Position numbers and translations under genes: made by a program
Notes under the pieces: generated by a model
Told to the model about the DNA's origin: nothing
Databases searched by the model: none
The model's input: only the letters and a program-made list of their open reading frames with translations
Shown here: piece by piece, positions 46,392 through 58,073 of the stretch
Position numbering within the stretch: position 1 is the first letter of the stretch
Layout of the letters: every line of letters starts with the position of its first letter
Origin: Rhizopus sp. PT2906
Taxonomy: Eukaryota > Mucoromycota > Mucoromycetes > Mucorales > Rhizopodaceae
Assembly: GCA_025529335.1 (NCBI GenBank)
Contig: JAMYHX010000111.1
Location: 36,338 to 100,337, forward strand
Direction: 5' to 3'
DNA: 64,000 nucleotides

Positions 46392-46896
46392 TTGCAGTAT
46401 ACGCTTAGTTGGTTAAAACCCAGCCTACCTGGTAGAAATTCACACTTTATTCTCTTACTCTTACTTCCCTCTTATCAGCAAAACAATGGTTGCATAACAA
46501 GAGAACAGGCGATCTGCATGTTTTATTGCGAAGAGTATAATGAAAAAAACGTTGCAAAGCTGACTAAGGAAGTTGATGCTATAAAGAATGTTGACATTTG
46601 TAATTTTGACTATCCCCTAGCTCCTTTTTTACTGTGCACGCGAACTATCAACCAAAACCCTTTTAAAATACACAAGTACCAGAAAAGAGAATTACTAGAT
46701 GGGAACACACAAGGTAAGAACATTAATAATTCAATTTTCTATTTCTCCATATCAATTATATGAATCCCTCCTCTCTTTCTTTTTTTTCTTAGAAATGTTG
46801 CAATATATTTCTACCAACAAAAAAATATGTCTTGTAGTGCTGGATTATGCAGGTTTGACAACAGACCCAAATGATTTAAAAAAGTTTTTAGAGTAA
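46392..46896 (+). pseudogene. Unidentified gene fragment
   Basis: The plus strand is open from 46392 for about 107 codons (no ATG at the start), with DICNFDYPLAPFLLCTRTIN in its second half, then a plausible intron (donor GTAAGA after GNTQ near 46712, acceptor TTCTTAG near 46791) and a closing exon ending LVVLDYAGLTTDPNDLKKFL and TAA. I do not recognise the protein. The lack of a start, its place between transposon remnants and a CACTA-like repeat 45 bp downstream suggest a truncated repeat-borne gene and not a host gene. Confidence 0.4.
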
Positions 46897-46941
46897 GCTT
46901 TGAAAAATATGATTAATTTAAAGAAAATACTAAAAGGCCAA

Positions 46942-47006
46942 CACTACATGCACCAGAAAATAAAATTAGTATGACATCACACTAATTTCTTGCTACATGC
47001 ACCAGA
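46942..47006 (+). repeat. Two CACTACATGCACCAGA-type terminal motifs
   Basis: CACTACATGCACCAGAAAAT begins at 46942, and CTACATGCACCAGA recurs about 50 bases on in the same orientation. The same motif forms ends of the elements at 59866-60245 and 61494-61818. The 6 bases before it (GGCCAA) also match the flank at 59860. This looks like a stray or truncated element end. Confidence 0.6.
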
Positions 47007-47102
47007 TTTAAACTCAGGTTCTTTATGCATAAATACTATGTTGAGCAGTTCTTGTTTAATTTTTATTGCTTGTACAAAATGCTGTTGTCATTTAGACCAA
47101 GG

Positions 47103-50100
47103 CTAATACGAACTGGCTCGTATAATGGCGAAAGAGAAGGCCAAATGAGCTTTCTTGGCTTTTTTTTCAAACGCAATTAAGTGCCAATGCTGCACATTAC
47201 TCTGACTAAGGTACAGCATAATGGGTCGAAATTCATCTGGCGTTTCATTTCTGAAAGGCAAATACAAAGTATTTCCAGCTGTTTCAGAATACACAGCAAC
47301 TAATCTGTTATATACGTCTGCTACGATCTGTGGGCAGCCGATCGAAGCAAACCAGCAATTACTTGGTGGTGTAAGATCGTAATTGCTTAGTATATGCCCA
47401 ACATCTTCTTCTCTTATATAACCTACAGAACGAGCATTTAGTTGAGGACTATTTACAATACTTGAACTTAAGTATCTTTGTATATGCCGTCTTTGTTCTT
47501 TTGGAACCAGTCCTGCATCTCTTGTTTAACCCGCATTCGCAGATTTTCATCTCCATAAATGGCATGTGCGATGCACCGGAAACCACAGTTACCGTCCTCT
47601 ATAGGATTTAAAACAAGCTCCATCTTCTTCTTTTGCGAGTCTTGTATGTTCAAAAAGCTTATAGGTTTGATAATTACTTTCATTGCTGCTAAGTCTCTAC
47701 GATTATATTCAAAATTGACATTAATTTCATATAATTGTGAATACAACAGCAAAGTGATAATACCTTTCTGTTTCTTTCTTCTTTTTTTCTTCCTCTTTCT
47801 TTTCTATCTTCGCTTTCTTGACTTCTTTCGCAGCTATAATTTTGTGTAGTATATCTCTTCTTTTTGTGCCCTTAGGCTGTCCTTTGTTCTTTAAGCCAAT
47901 TGGTGGTGGTAAGACATGCTTCAGGTTTTTGGCCTGCTTTGCTGCCACTACTCTTGTTATCTCTCTGATTAAATCTTTTTTGTCTTGAACTGACTTTAAA
48001 GAGTCAAAAACGTTCTTTGCAAAATCAAGCGTTGGTCACAAAGAGGGCGAGAACTGCTCTTCCGATACTATATTCAATGGATCTAAAAATGACATCAAGT
48101 TAGCTAACAGATAATAATAATACAGTGTATGCATATTACATTAAAGCTATTTGCCTTCTTATGTAAGGTTCTCTTCGCTTATTTCTTCTTCCTTTTCTTC
48201 TTCCTTTTCTTCTTCCTTTTCTTCTTCGTTCTCTTCTTCGTTCTCTTCTTCATTTTCTACTTCTTCTACATCTGGCTCAACTGTTAGAGCTTCATCAATT
48301 TGTATATTTTTTTCTATCTTTTCTTCTTTTTCTTCATTTTTTTTCAAGCCTTTTATTGTTTGATTATCTGTATTTTTTTGTGTATTTTCGTTATTTATGT
48401 CATTTGTTTTTTCATCATTTTCTACATCTTCTTATATGATAATGCTGTTAAATATAAGAGCTATATATGAACAAAAATTATTACCTTGTTCATCATCTAT
48501 AATCTCTATTTCATCTTTTTCTATAATGCGCTCATCAGCACTTTTCTCTACTGCAAACCAAACAGCTATAGCTTGCGTTAGTAACGATGTAGCGCTTTTT
48601 TATATAATCATATATACCATCTTCTCCTTCATTGTAATCGATACGCCAACGTCTAGGTATAACTGACAATGGTATGTTTGAAGGGTATAATGCAAGTACA
48701 TGCTTGCATGGTAAGTTGAAGTGAAGTCTTGCTGCGCAATTGCATGCTTCTTTGGGTTCGGTAGGAGTAGTGGAGGCTTTCATTTTGGCCAATTCGCTGA
48801 ATATGCGATCTAGAGCAAATGCATGTATTTTTTGTATCAAGCCTGTAATTTTTTTGTATATATCTGATTGTTTTATATACTCGGCTCGATATGAAAGGCT
48901 TTCTATTGTGGATTTATGCTGTCGTTCGCTATTCTATTTTTATAATTGTGAGGGATTTTAGTCCATATGTATGTGCTTTTACAAGTAGATAAAGACAACT
49001 TACTCTTCTCTGTTACTATATTTATAGTGTTTGATGAGGAATGAATCGAATGTTTTAATGATGAATGCGATCTTTCGACTCTATTAGTAGATCTATTATT
49101 GAAGTGCATATGCTTGTGTGTGTGGAAATTGGTCCAATGTGCGCCTTCTTTCATCATCCTATCAATTTTGATGTTTTTAGAGAAAACAATTAATACAAAC
49201 TTATACAATAGTCTTATATAACAAAGTAATTCTCACTTACAGATCAATATATTTTGTAGCTTTGTTTTCTTTGGCTGCACTAACCAAGTCAACTACTTCT
49301 TCTTTTCCATATGTAGTGGGTTTCTATGTTCAAGGCGAAGTTTTAGTTGGTTAACGTCATCTTACAAGCGATATTCTCACTCACAATGTTTTTTTTGTCT
49401 TCATTTTTCTTTAATATTTTTGCACGGCAGATACCGTCTTTCAGGAAGTATTCCTTCATCTCTTTGACAGCTTCATTCATCTGATCTTCTGTAGCTGCAG
49501 TCAACGCAATCTTCTGGAACATTGCTTGGATATCAAGTTTGATTAAATCTCTTTTATATTTATCTTTTTCTACCACCTCCTTCATCAAATTTATCTCAAA
49601 ATTTCTTTGAAGGTGAATATAGCATAGCATATTCAAAGAAGTGGGAAATGCGACAGAAATGGCTGCTCTAAGAGCCTTATCATTATCTGTTACAATGACA
49701 GAAGGCAAAGGAAGCTTCTCCTTAACTGATTCTGGCCAAACAGCTTCTTTCAAGCAGTTTAATACCCATTGATAATTAAATGTCTGCTCTTCTCTTATCC
49801 AGACTCCAGCAATTTCGAATGTTGCTAAAGAGTCAACCTTCCTGGACATAACATTGCTTGTCCCAACAATGTTTACAAACACGAGTTTATGGATGTTCGA
49901 CTTGTATGTTGCGTCGATTATCAAGCTTTCTGGCATACGTCTAGCCTTTAAGACTGAATTCTCATGGCAGAAGAACACCATATCTATTTCTTTGTTGTCG
50001 TTGATGTTGTAATCGACTATATAATTTTTCTTTTGAAGCCCAATGATGTAGTCATACATCTTGCCATTCTTGGACTTCACCAAATGATAGTACATGTTCT

Positions 50101-50515
50101 CCAAGCCCTTCTTTATCACATTGTCAATTTCTTTGGCCTGAAGAACATTAAAAACAGCCTGAGGGTTTAATCCAGATTCAAAAAGAGCTTTGATCTTTGT
50201 TTCAACAGCTCCAGACTGAGCGCGATATTTTGCATAAATATCTCTGGCTTTTGGGATGAGATGGTTGTGCTCAGTCGCCCAACTGTGGATGTACCAGCCA
50301 CCAATTTTTCTAGGCTTAGCCTTGATATAGCATCCACACCCTATTTTCTGGCTGTTCTTCTTTCGCTTAGCGATTTCTTCTTCGTCCTTCTCTTGAACGT
50401 CAGTGGGTTCTTCATTGGTAATTCTACAAACACTGTAGTACTTGCAGACGAGCTTAATGGTGTACTCGCTGGAATTACGAGTGCTGAACACAATATTGTA
50501 CTCTTTTCCGTACAA
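47103..50515 (-). pseudogene. MULE-type transposase with SWIM and OTU regions, decayed
   Basis: A multi-exon minus-strand gene. Exon 49385-50515 encodes a FAR1/GCM-like zinc region (CKYYSVC...GCGCYIKAK...HNH) and the MULE catalytic domain (Asp in LIIDATYKSN, Asp in VIVTDNDKALRAA). Exons 49241-49323 and about 49003-49158 bring the catalytic Glu (NNRSTNRVERSHSSLK), and the next, ending at 48618, a SWIM zinc finger (CNCAARLHFNLPCKH). After a Glu-rich linker (48159-48430) comes an OTU cysteine-protease-like domain: Cys in PIEDGNCGFRCIAHAIYGDE, His in VQHWHLIAFEKK near 47200. Damage: in-frame TGA at complement 48036-48038, TAA at 48159 without a visible donor before it, and a one-base frameshift near 47470 inside the OTU region. 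The start codon is not certain; the frame is open slightly upstream into the minisatellite. Confidence 0.8.
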
Positions 50516-50527
50516 GTCGAAGGCCTC

Positions 50528-50769
50528 ACTGTCATCGTCAAAAAAAACAAAGAAACCCTTCTAAATAAGGAAGGATTAACTGTTATCGTCAAAGAAAATA
50601 AAAGAGATCCTTCTAAATAAGGAAGGATTAATTGTCATTGTCAAAGAAAATAAAAGAAATCCTTCTAAATAAGGAAGGATTAATTGTCATCGTCAAAGAA
50701 AATAAAAGAAATCCTTCTAAATAAGGAAGGATTAACTGTCATCGTCAAAAAAAAACAAATCCTTCTAAG
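50528..50769. repeat. 52-bp minisatellite, about 4.7 copies
   Basis: Units begin at 50528, 50579, 50631, 50683 and 50735 (last one partial), 51-52 bp each, with few differences. Each contains GTCATCGTCAAA, an A-rich stretch and CCTTCTAAATAAGGAAGGAT, which is itself an imperfect palindrome. The array lies directly before the first long exon of the MULE-type gene. Confidence 0.93.
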
Positions 50770-50983
50770 TTGTTCTGTTTGATAAACTAAAACACTCTGA
50801 ATAATGTATACCCACATATAAAAGAACTTTATTAAGAAGTTTTACAGCACTAGGATTGGTTATTTTAATATATGTACGATTCATGAGTGGATATTTGGTA
50901 CAAACAAGGTATAATAACAGCCTGATAGGCATGGTAATAGCATAAAATAAAAAAAGAAGCTTTTCAATATACAAATATTAATA

Positions 50984-52937
50984 TCAGTATTGTTCATCAT
51001 CAGGGGGAATGTAGGCGCTACTGCTGTCATTAATAGAAGCTTGTGATCTATCGATGCCATATTGTTTTGCTTCAAATATACTTCTTACTGTTTCTTCTCC
51101 TACCATCACCCTTCCAGCGTTCTCCTCTCTTAGAAGCCCTTCAATTTCGTCCTGTTCTTTCAAAAGTTGCTATAAAATAATTTATTATTAGCTATTGTGT
51201 CCATATATAAACATCACCATCATATATATCATTATTACAATCGGATCATATGCATACCTCGAAATCTGCAAGCAGCTCAAAGACTTGAATCCAGTTATAA
51301 CGTTCCTGATAAGAAATCGGAATCGTAGCACTGTGTCTCTCTTCAAAAACGAACTTTTTATCTTTATCCATTGATAAAACTGACAAAGTAATCTTCCGCT
51401 TAATTACTTGAATGCTGATAGCCATGTATTTAACAAACGTTTCGAATCGAGCATTCTTCAAATCATATGCCTTTAATACAAGGATTGAGGTCAAGATTCT
51501 AATCAATTTTAATGCATCATCTTGTGTATGACTTTGATCTTCGTTTGCTCCGCCCGACGAAGCTTCAAAAACAACACGTTCATCATCCATATGACCGACT
51601 AAGGTTGAATAGCCAAGACCATCAGCAAAACTAGAAGTTGCTCGTTGAATATCAATGGCTAAGAATAAAACCGTTTGTAAGCTTTTAATTGTCTTCTCGC
51701 ACCTATAAGATTATGATTAAGCACCAATGATTGGTTTCTATGTTCAACAAAGCACTAATTATTTGTATGACAACTTACCACTCGAAATGAATGTTTTGAT
51801 GGTGATTTTCGAAAGCAGAAAAAATCGGTATCACCCTGTCAGCGAAAAAAGTTCTTTCATGATTAGAATATATTGGTGTTGTGCGGAAACATTTAGATGA
51901 GAAGTCAAGAAGAATATGTTTCACCATACGATAAAAATTTTAATTATCTTGAGTAGTGCTAGCAGGATCAAGATTTGGATAAACATATTCAAATAACTCA
52001 ACATGAGTCTTACAAGACGAAAGAGCGTGCTTCAGGATATCCAAAATATTTGAATGATGATCAATCATGGAAGAAATACTTTGTTGATTGTCTTGATGTG
52101 TTCGAACAACTGCGGCATCTTCTTCTGACATATCTTCAATGCTTTGCATTCTGAAAATATAATGCTTAGATAATTTCTCTCTATCTGCTTTTGGTATTCT
52201 TGGAGTATTCAACGGAATAACCTTAGTTGATAATGTTGTATCAAAGATGATAGTTTTTGATCCTCTTATAATTTTGATCTAAAAAAAAAGATAGACAATA
52301 TTATGTGAACAACTTGTACACTTGTTTTATTTTCTTTAATATGGCATCTATATACACACCTTTGTGCTTTCAAGACTATTATCACTTGAATGTTTGTAAC
52401 TTGTTGCTGCTGTTGTTGTGACAGACAAAGGATTTGTGCTAGAAATAGGAGATAAGAAGGTCGTGCCAGCAGTAGACGATGACGATGTAGATGGGTTGGA
52501 ATCAGAGGATGAAGAAACTGGCGATGTTGAATTTGATGAAGGTATATTCAAGTGTGTATTGAAATGTGTTCGAAGACTATCAATAGAAAAATGAAGATCA
52601 TTGCAGATTGCACAAACAAATATTAACGAGTAGCGTAAATTTGGTTGCTTTTGGATAGTGGCTATAGAAATAAATTGATAACTGCCAAAAAAAAGTGTTT
52701 ATGAATTAGCAAATTGGAAAAAAAAAAAAAAAAAAAAGCGAGAAAAAATTCTTACAAGTTGGAACCACGCGTTTCATTTTTGACTAGAGGACGCTGTGGT
52801 GGTAAGTTGGAAACTAATTATAAAAATGTTAAAAAAATATTGTTTAAAGCATTTACACTCTTATATGAACATACTTTCGTGTTTTTTAATATGATTATAT
52901 AGTGTGGTGCGATTAGTCTTGTCTTCTTGACAGACAT
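50984..52937 (-). pseudogene. C2H2-finger protein of repeat-like family, one internal stop
   Basis: Six exons in phase: complement 52875-52937, 52756-52793, 52360-52681, 51779-52278, 51258-51702 and 50984-51169, 518 codons in total. The start is MSVKKTRLIAPHYIIILKNT. A single C2H2 finger is encoded in exon 3 (CAICNDLHFSIDSLRTHFNT plus H), followed by a Ser/Thr-rich linker, a region with RTFFADRVIPIFSAFENHHQ, a segment WCEKTIKSLQT...FADGLGYS, and a coiled C-terminus. Exon 4 has an in-frame TAA at complement 51940-51942, after which the same frame stays open to a proper donor. All splice phases are intact, so decay looks recent or the stop is a single change. I do not know its function; the family resembles multicopy Mucorales proteins, possibly element-borne. 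Confidence 0.65.
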
Positions 52938-53104
52938 GGCAACGAAATGTACGCAATACACAATTCATAAATTCAACAGAAGATAAAGAAAAGAAATACT
53001 ACTAAAACAGGAAAGATTTCTTCGTTTTTTTTTTTTTTGACGACCATTTTCTTGAGCCTTATTTTTTGAAGTTTATTTTACTTTATAATGATGTTAAAGA
53101 ATAT

Positions 53105-53340
53105 TTATATAGAAACCTTATTCCAGCAGCTGTGAAACTGGTTAACAAAATACTGAATGATATTTTGAAGGTATTCAACAGGCACGGCCTCACTAGCTTC
53201 GATAATTCTTGTAGTAAGTGTTTCAACATCTTTGAGCATATTGCGTTTTATTTTCCCTTTAAGAATTGCACGAAAATTTTCGATAGGGTTAAGTTCGGGC
53301 GAATAGAGAGGAAGGCACAAAAGCTGTTCCCAAGCAGATA
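53105..53340 (-). pseudogene. 3' fragment of a Tc1-like transposase
   Basis: About 76 codons encode WEQLLCLPLYSPELNPIENF, then RAILKGKIKR and a helical end to a stop. SPELNPIENF is the region of the third catalytic residue (Glu) of Tc1/mariner-type DDE transposases. Everything upstream, including both catalytic Asp residues, is absent, so this is a relic. It is clearly different in sequence from the copy at 45.2 kb. Confidence 0.8.
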
Positions 53341-53547
53341 TTTTTTATGGTTAATTTGAAAAATTGCAAAAGTTTCCCTAATGCTGCTATTTGATTTTTC
53401 ACAATACGCTATTTAGAAATTTTATACACGCTCATTGAGATTTTGAGAACCGCTGATTGGATAATTTTTTTCACGCTTATTGATTTTTGAAATCCGCCAT
53501 TTGGGACCGTACGTACTGTCTCGTTTTCTTCCTTTTCATTATAGAAA

Positions 53548-54494
53548 ATGTCTCCTGTTATCATTATCACAGGTGCTTCCCGTGGCATCGGCAAAGCAGC
53601 AACCTTGCAAGCTTTGACAAAATTTAACGCTCAAGTTGTTGCGGTTGCTCGAAGCAGCGACGCGTTAAAAGAACTTGCGGACGAGGTTTCAAAGGAACAT
53701 CGCGATCGACTTGAACTTGTTGTAGGCGATGTGACTAAAGAAGAAACAGCCAAGAAAGCAGTTGACTGCGCTATTGAGAAGTTTGGTCACTTGGATTCAG
53801 TCATTGCAAATGCTGGGTAATATGAAAGTCACACACACAATTATACGTTGTTCTAATGCTTCTCCATTGTAGCGTCCTTGAACCAATAGCTACTGTTGCT
53901 GAAGGTTCTGTTGAAGAATGGAAGAGGTAATTTACATGATTTAAGAGAGACAAAAACAAAATATTAAAATAGCCCATAGATTGTATGATGTCAACGTGTT
54001 CTCTGTCATTACACTTGCTCAAGCTGCTCTTCCTCATATCAGAAAGTCTCAAAAAGGTTCCATTGTCATTGTCTCATCTGGTGCAGCCATGAAGGGCTAC
54101 AGAGGCTGGGGTGCTTATGGAAGGTAACAAAAAAATGACCTTGATAATTCCTCATTGTAAATTTATGCTTTTTTTTTTATAAAAAAAAAACAGTTCAAAG
54201 GCTGCTGTCAATCATCTTGCAAGCACATTGGCAGTGGAAGAAGAAGGTGTTACCACTATCGCTCTCCGTCCAGGTGTAGTGGATACGGATATGCAAACAA
54301 CGATTCGTGCCTCTGGTGAGAAAGCTATGGGACAAGATCACGCTAAATTTGTTCAACTTCACAGCCAAGGAAATTTAATTAAGCCAGAAACGCCTGGCTA
54401 TGTCTTGGCTGCATTGGCTAATGATCCTCCTAAAGAACTGTCTGGACGGTTTCATAGTTGGGATGATGAACAATTGAAACGTTTCCAACCATAA
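53548..54494 (+). CDS. Short-chain dehydrogenase/reductase
   Basis: Four exons in phase: 53548-53816, 53873-53926, 53980-54123 and 54194-54494, giving 255 aa, standard for classical SDRs. Cofactor motif ITGASRGIG (residues 7-15), VGDVT, NAG at ~90, catalytic Ser in VIVSSGAAMKG and Tyr/Lys in GAYGSSKAAVNH (Y-x-x-x-K), then RPGVVDTDM. The NADPH preference suggested by ARSS after strand 2 is inference. Similarity is to the small yeast cytosolic SDRs of the YIR035C/YIR036C kind; the substrate is unknown. The intron 3 acceptor follows an A-run (CAG at 54191-54193). Confidence 0.93.
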
Positions 54495-54532
54495 AAAAAT
54501 AAACTTTTTTCGAGTGCTTTTATTTTATTTCT

Positions 54533-56304
54533 TTATCGACTTTGAACCAAATCGTCAATCTTCATGATCATCTTGACAGTTTCGGCAGATAACTCGAGAG
54601 CACTGGAGGTAACTAATAGTGGCTGAACAACGTTTTCATCCAAAATATTGGAAATGGTACCCTTCTTGACGTTAATACCAGCTGTCTTTTCACCCAATGC
54701 GTGCTTATTTCTGAGTTCGGTGACAATAGCAATTGGATTTAAACCTGCGTTTTCTGCCAAGGTGGTAGGAATGACTTCGAGTGCTTCGGCAAAGGCCTGG
54801 AAACAGTATTGTTCCATTCCAGTTAATGTCTTGGCGTATTCCATCAATTTTTGAGAAACCTCAATCTCAGGAGCACCACCACCAGCTATCAAGAACTTCT
54901 TCTTTACCAAGCATCGAACGACACACAAGGCATCATGCAATGAGCGATGGGATTCTTCAAGCACAAGCGAGTTTGCACCACGACAGATGACCGAGACCGT
55001 CTTACCAGCATGCTTCATGCCCGTTACTTTTATGATACGAGCACCAGCATTCTCTGATTCTTCTATAAGGTCTGCATAACCCAACTTGTCATCTGTGAAG
55101 GACTCAATATCTGCTACAGGCTTGCATCCGAGTGATTTAGCAATAAATTCAATTTCGTCACGTTCGACATCCTTCACAACCATAATCTTCAATTTAGCCA
55201 AGAAATGAAGAGCGAGATCACTCACAGCATCTCGTAGGATTGATTTTTGAATAAGAAGTACATTGCAGCCACTCTTCTTAATCTTTTTGCACATATTTAA
55301 AAGGTATTGACGTTCTTCTTTCAGGATCTTGTCCATTTGTCTATAATCATTAACAACAATTTGATTCTCCATGTCTGGCTTGGGAGGTGACAGTTGGAAC
55401 TGGATGAGGCCAATCTTTGCCTTTTCAACACGGCTGGGACCACCAGCAGAACGAACAGAAGTCTGGTTAAGGACGAGGCCATCGACGAGTTCGGTATCAT
55501 CGATTGTGCCGCCTACTTTCTTGACAACACGGATATCCTTCAAATTGACATTGTTGGCAATAGCTGGGTCAATGACACGAACGACTGCATCTACAGCAAT
55601 AGGAGCCAACAGAGTAGAATATTGAGAGACAATCTTGGAGTTGAGAGATGTTGAAGCAGCTCGTAAAAGGGAATTACGATCACTTAGATCCACAGGTGTA
55701 GCCATCTCTGTAAGGAATTCAACTGATTTTGCGGCCGCTCTTTGAAATGATTCCGCAATAATGGTGGGGTGAATACCTTTGTTAAGCATCTTTTCTGCTG
55801 CTGTCAATAAGGAACTACATAATACTACAACAGAGGTTGTGCCATCGCCTGCTTCAACATCTTGAGCAGCAGATAAATCAACAAGCTACATAAATATCAT
55901 TAGCACACAAGGAAAAGTAAAGCAATAAAGAAAGGGTACATGCCATTTTAGCAGCTGGATGGAGAACAGCCATGTGCTTGAGAATAGTAGCACCATCATT
56001 TGTGATGACAACTTCGCCGTTACCAGTTTGAATCTATATTAAATATTAACTTTCGACATTATTAAATAAATTAGTAAATATAATCACCATCTTGTCCATT
56101 CCTCGAGGACCTAAGGAAGTACGGATGGCGTCCCCAACAGCTAATGTTCAAATCAGTTAATACATCATATACGCGCATATTCAAGAGTTAAAAAGATGTA
56201 CCTTTGGCAGCAATAATGTTAGACATGCGAACCTCCATTGGCTTTTCTCTATCTTGAAACTTTCCGGCTTGTGAAGCTGCTGATGGTTTTGCTACTTGTG
56301 CCAT
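54533..56304 (-). CDS. CCT4: Chaperonin TRiC/CCT subunit delta (CCT4)
   Basis: Four exons in phase: complement 56202-56304, 56088-56140, 55944-56033 and 54533-55885, giving 532 aa, the normal length. CCT4 is one of eight subunits of the cytosolic TRiC chaperonin that folds actin and tubulin, which fits the WASP/actin genes nearby only in a general way. Landmarks: ALGDAIRTSLGPRGMDKM-like AVGDAIRTSLGPRGMDKM, NDGATILKHMAV, AAQDVEAGDGTTSVVVL (ATP hydrolysis), LLAPIAVDAVVRVIDP, VVKKVGGTIDDTELVDGLV and GGGAPEIEVSQKL (C-terminal equatorial domain). The third intron has a GC donor (AAAATG|GCATGT); using the nearest GT instead runs into a stop after two codons. Confidence 0.96.
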
Positions 56305-57248
56305 TGTGATTACTGGGGAAATAAAAAGATGATTAAAAAATTTTAGAGAGAGAAAATAAAAGAAAGGAGAGGAAGATGGAGTTTAAAATGCTTCTATTTG
56401 ACATTGTACTTTTCGAGCATAATAACGCGAGTTTACAACGTGTTTTTAGGTAGTCTATATTTTTACTTACTCAAGTCAAAAAAGCTTTACTATCAAAATG
56501 ATGATCTATTTGCTTATAAAAAAGAGAAAATCAATCAACTCAACAAACTAGAATATAATAAGGGTATTCACTGTAGTTTGGGTACGATCATTCTAGAGAC
56601 TTGGTTTTTAGCAGTACATTATACACTATGCTTAAAAGATAGCATGAAAGGGACTGGATGATATCGCTCTGTTGATCGATAATATAACTGTATTTTTGAA
56701 GGGTATTACTACAAGTAATGATAGCCTGTATGCATACTGCTTTATGTCGTCTATGCAAATGCAAGAATCTGTAAGGTTAAGACCTACTCCTTTGATTTAA
56801 TGCTACCTACAGTATCAGCAAAAGGGTAAGTAATGTTCTGTACAGTACTATCATCAGAGGTAATTACAATGACAAGTTATGGCAGGTTTTAGCGTGTACA
56901 GCTCCGCGTATATGGCGCTTCTATTGGTACCATATTATACATAGACAACCATTTTCGTCCTTTGAGATATCACATACAGCTGCTAAAGCTCTAAGCCCAT
57001 TTCTTGGACACGTAGAACTTGATTAAATCGTTATTGTAATTTACTTATTCAGTTCACTCCTCTTGCCATGATGTGTGGTACTATAATAAAACAAAAAAAA
57101 AAAAAACGGTGCTGTATATGTATGGTGTGCCTAGTGCTGTTTGCTGTGTAAATATTGTACAAGAGAGCCATTAAACGTCACCTCCCTAATTTCCATTTAT
57201 GATAACTCATTGTCTCTCTGATCATCGGCAAAAAGCAACAATTTTTTT
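56305..57248. other. Intergenic between CCT4 and the repeat island
   Basis: This holds the CCT4 promoter (starting with a purine-rich leader) and then AT-rich DNA. An 87-codon plus-strand ORF at 56398 shows no domain. Scattered frames near 56690-56960 may be old decayed coding DNA, but I cannot assign them. Confidence 0.5.
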
Positions 57249-58061
57249 GAGGCTGAAGGTCACTGTCAAAATGGGCTTTTCGTCCATTATTCGTCACTCT
57301 CCTTCTTCCAGAAACATACATGATATTTAGCACTCAGGTTTGATCCACATACTCGTCACAACGGTAGACCGTCCCAGACCATATACATTTTTAACTAACG
57401 AGAGACAAATCCGCTTCATATTCATACATCATATACAGTAATTTCTGTAAGATATTCTACGTTATTATTTTATTGATAGGAATGCCTTAATATAAAATAT
57501 TCCACGAGGAAAGCGCTTGTACACGTCTGTTACGCTATAGAAGAAGATATAGGAATCGTATCAATTAACTGGTCGAAGCTCTATGACCATATTGAGCAAA
57601 GGTCACAATCACTACTTCTGATTGTGCCCAAATTGTCGCTGATGTGTTTAAGCGCTCAATAACCATATACTAAGTCATTAAATATGTGGGAATATCTGTA
57701 ACAAAACGAATAAAGTTGCAAGCAACAGTTCTCTAGCTGAAGCAAACATTCTTTTTATTTCAAATAGACAACTCAATAGCAAAAGTTGTCATAATTGCCC
57801 CAATATTTATAATTAACTTTACTTTAAAATAAATAAACGCCTTCATCTTCATAATTCTATAAAGCTATTTGGTAATAGATTGTGATGCATAGTAACAATT
57901 AGATCATTGAAAATGTTGTTAATAATTTAAAGATATCCTTGTAGACAATATCGCAAAAAAAAAGCTTTATATTTATGAAACTTAAAAGTCATCTCTGTTT
58001 CTAGAAGGAAGGAGTGACAAATAATGGACCAAAACCCATTTTGACAGTGACCTTCAGCCTC
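57249..58061. mobile_element. Non-autonomous element with ~65-bp inverted repeats
   Basis: Positions 57249-57315 and 57997-58061 are inverted copies: GAGGCTGAAGGTCACTGTCA onward, through GTCCATTATT and CTTC, to TCTAGAAAC/CCAGAAAC, with roughly 85-90% identity by eye. The 813-bp segment has no transposase and is AT-rich inside, as expected for a MITE. I found no convincing target-site duplication. Confidence 0.75.
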
Positions 58062-58073
58062 TAAAAAGGGAAA

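Noticed and set aside
46385..46450. tRNA-like stretch with CTTAGTTGGTTAAAAC (A-box flavour)
   Set aside because: No matching B box (GGTTCRANNCC), no acceptor-stem pairing, and the stretch lies in an open frame.
48179..48290. Glu-rich repeat (GAAGAA/TTCTTC) as a separate small gene
   Set aside because: It is in phase with the MULE-type gene and makes its acidic linker; simple repeats produce long frames by chance.
52700..52740. Poly(A) near 52718 as a retrotransposon tail
   Set aside because: It is within an intron of the C2H2 gene (on the minus strand it is the pyrimidine tract), with no target duplication.
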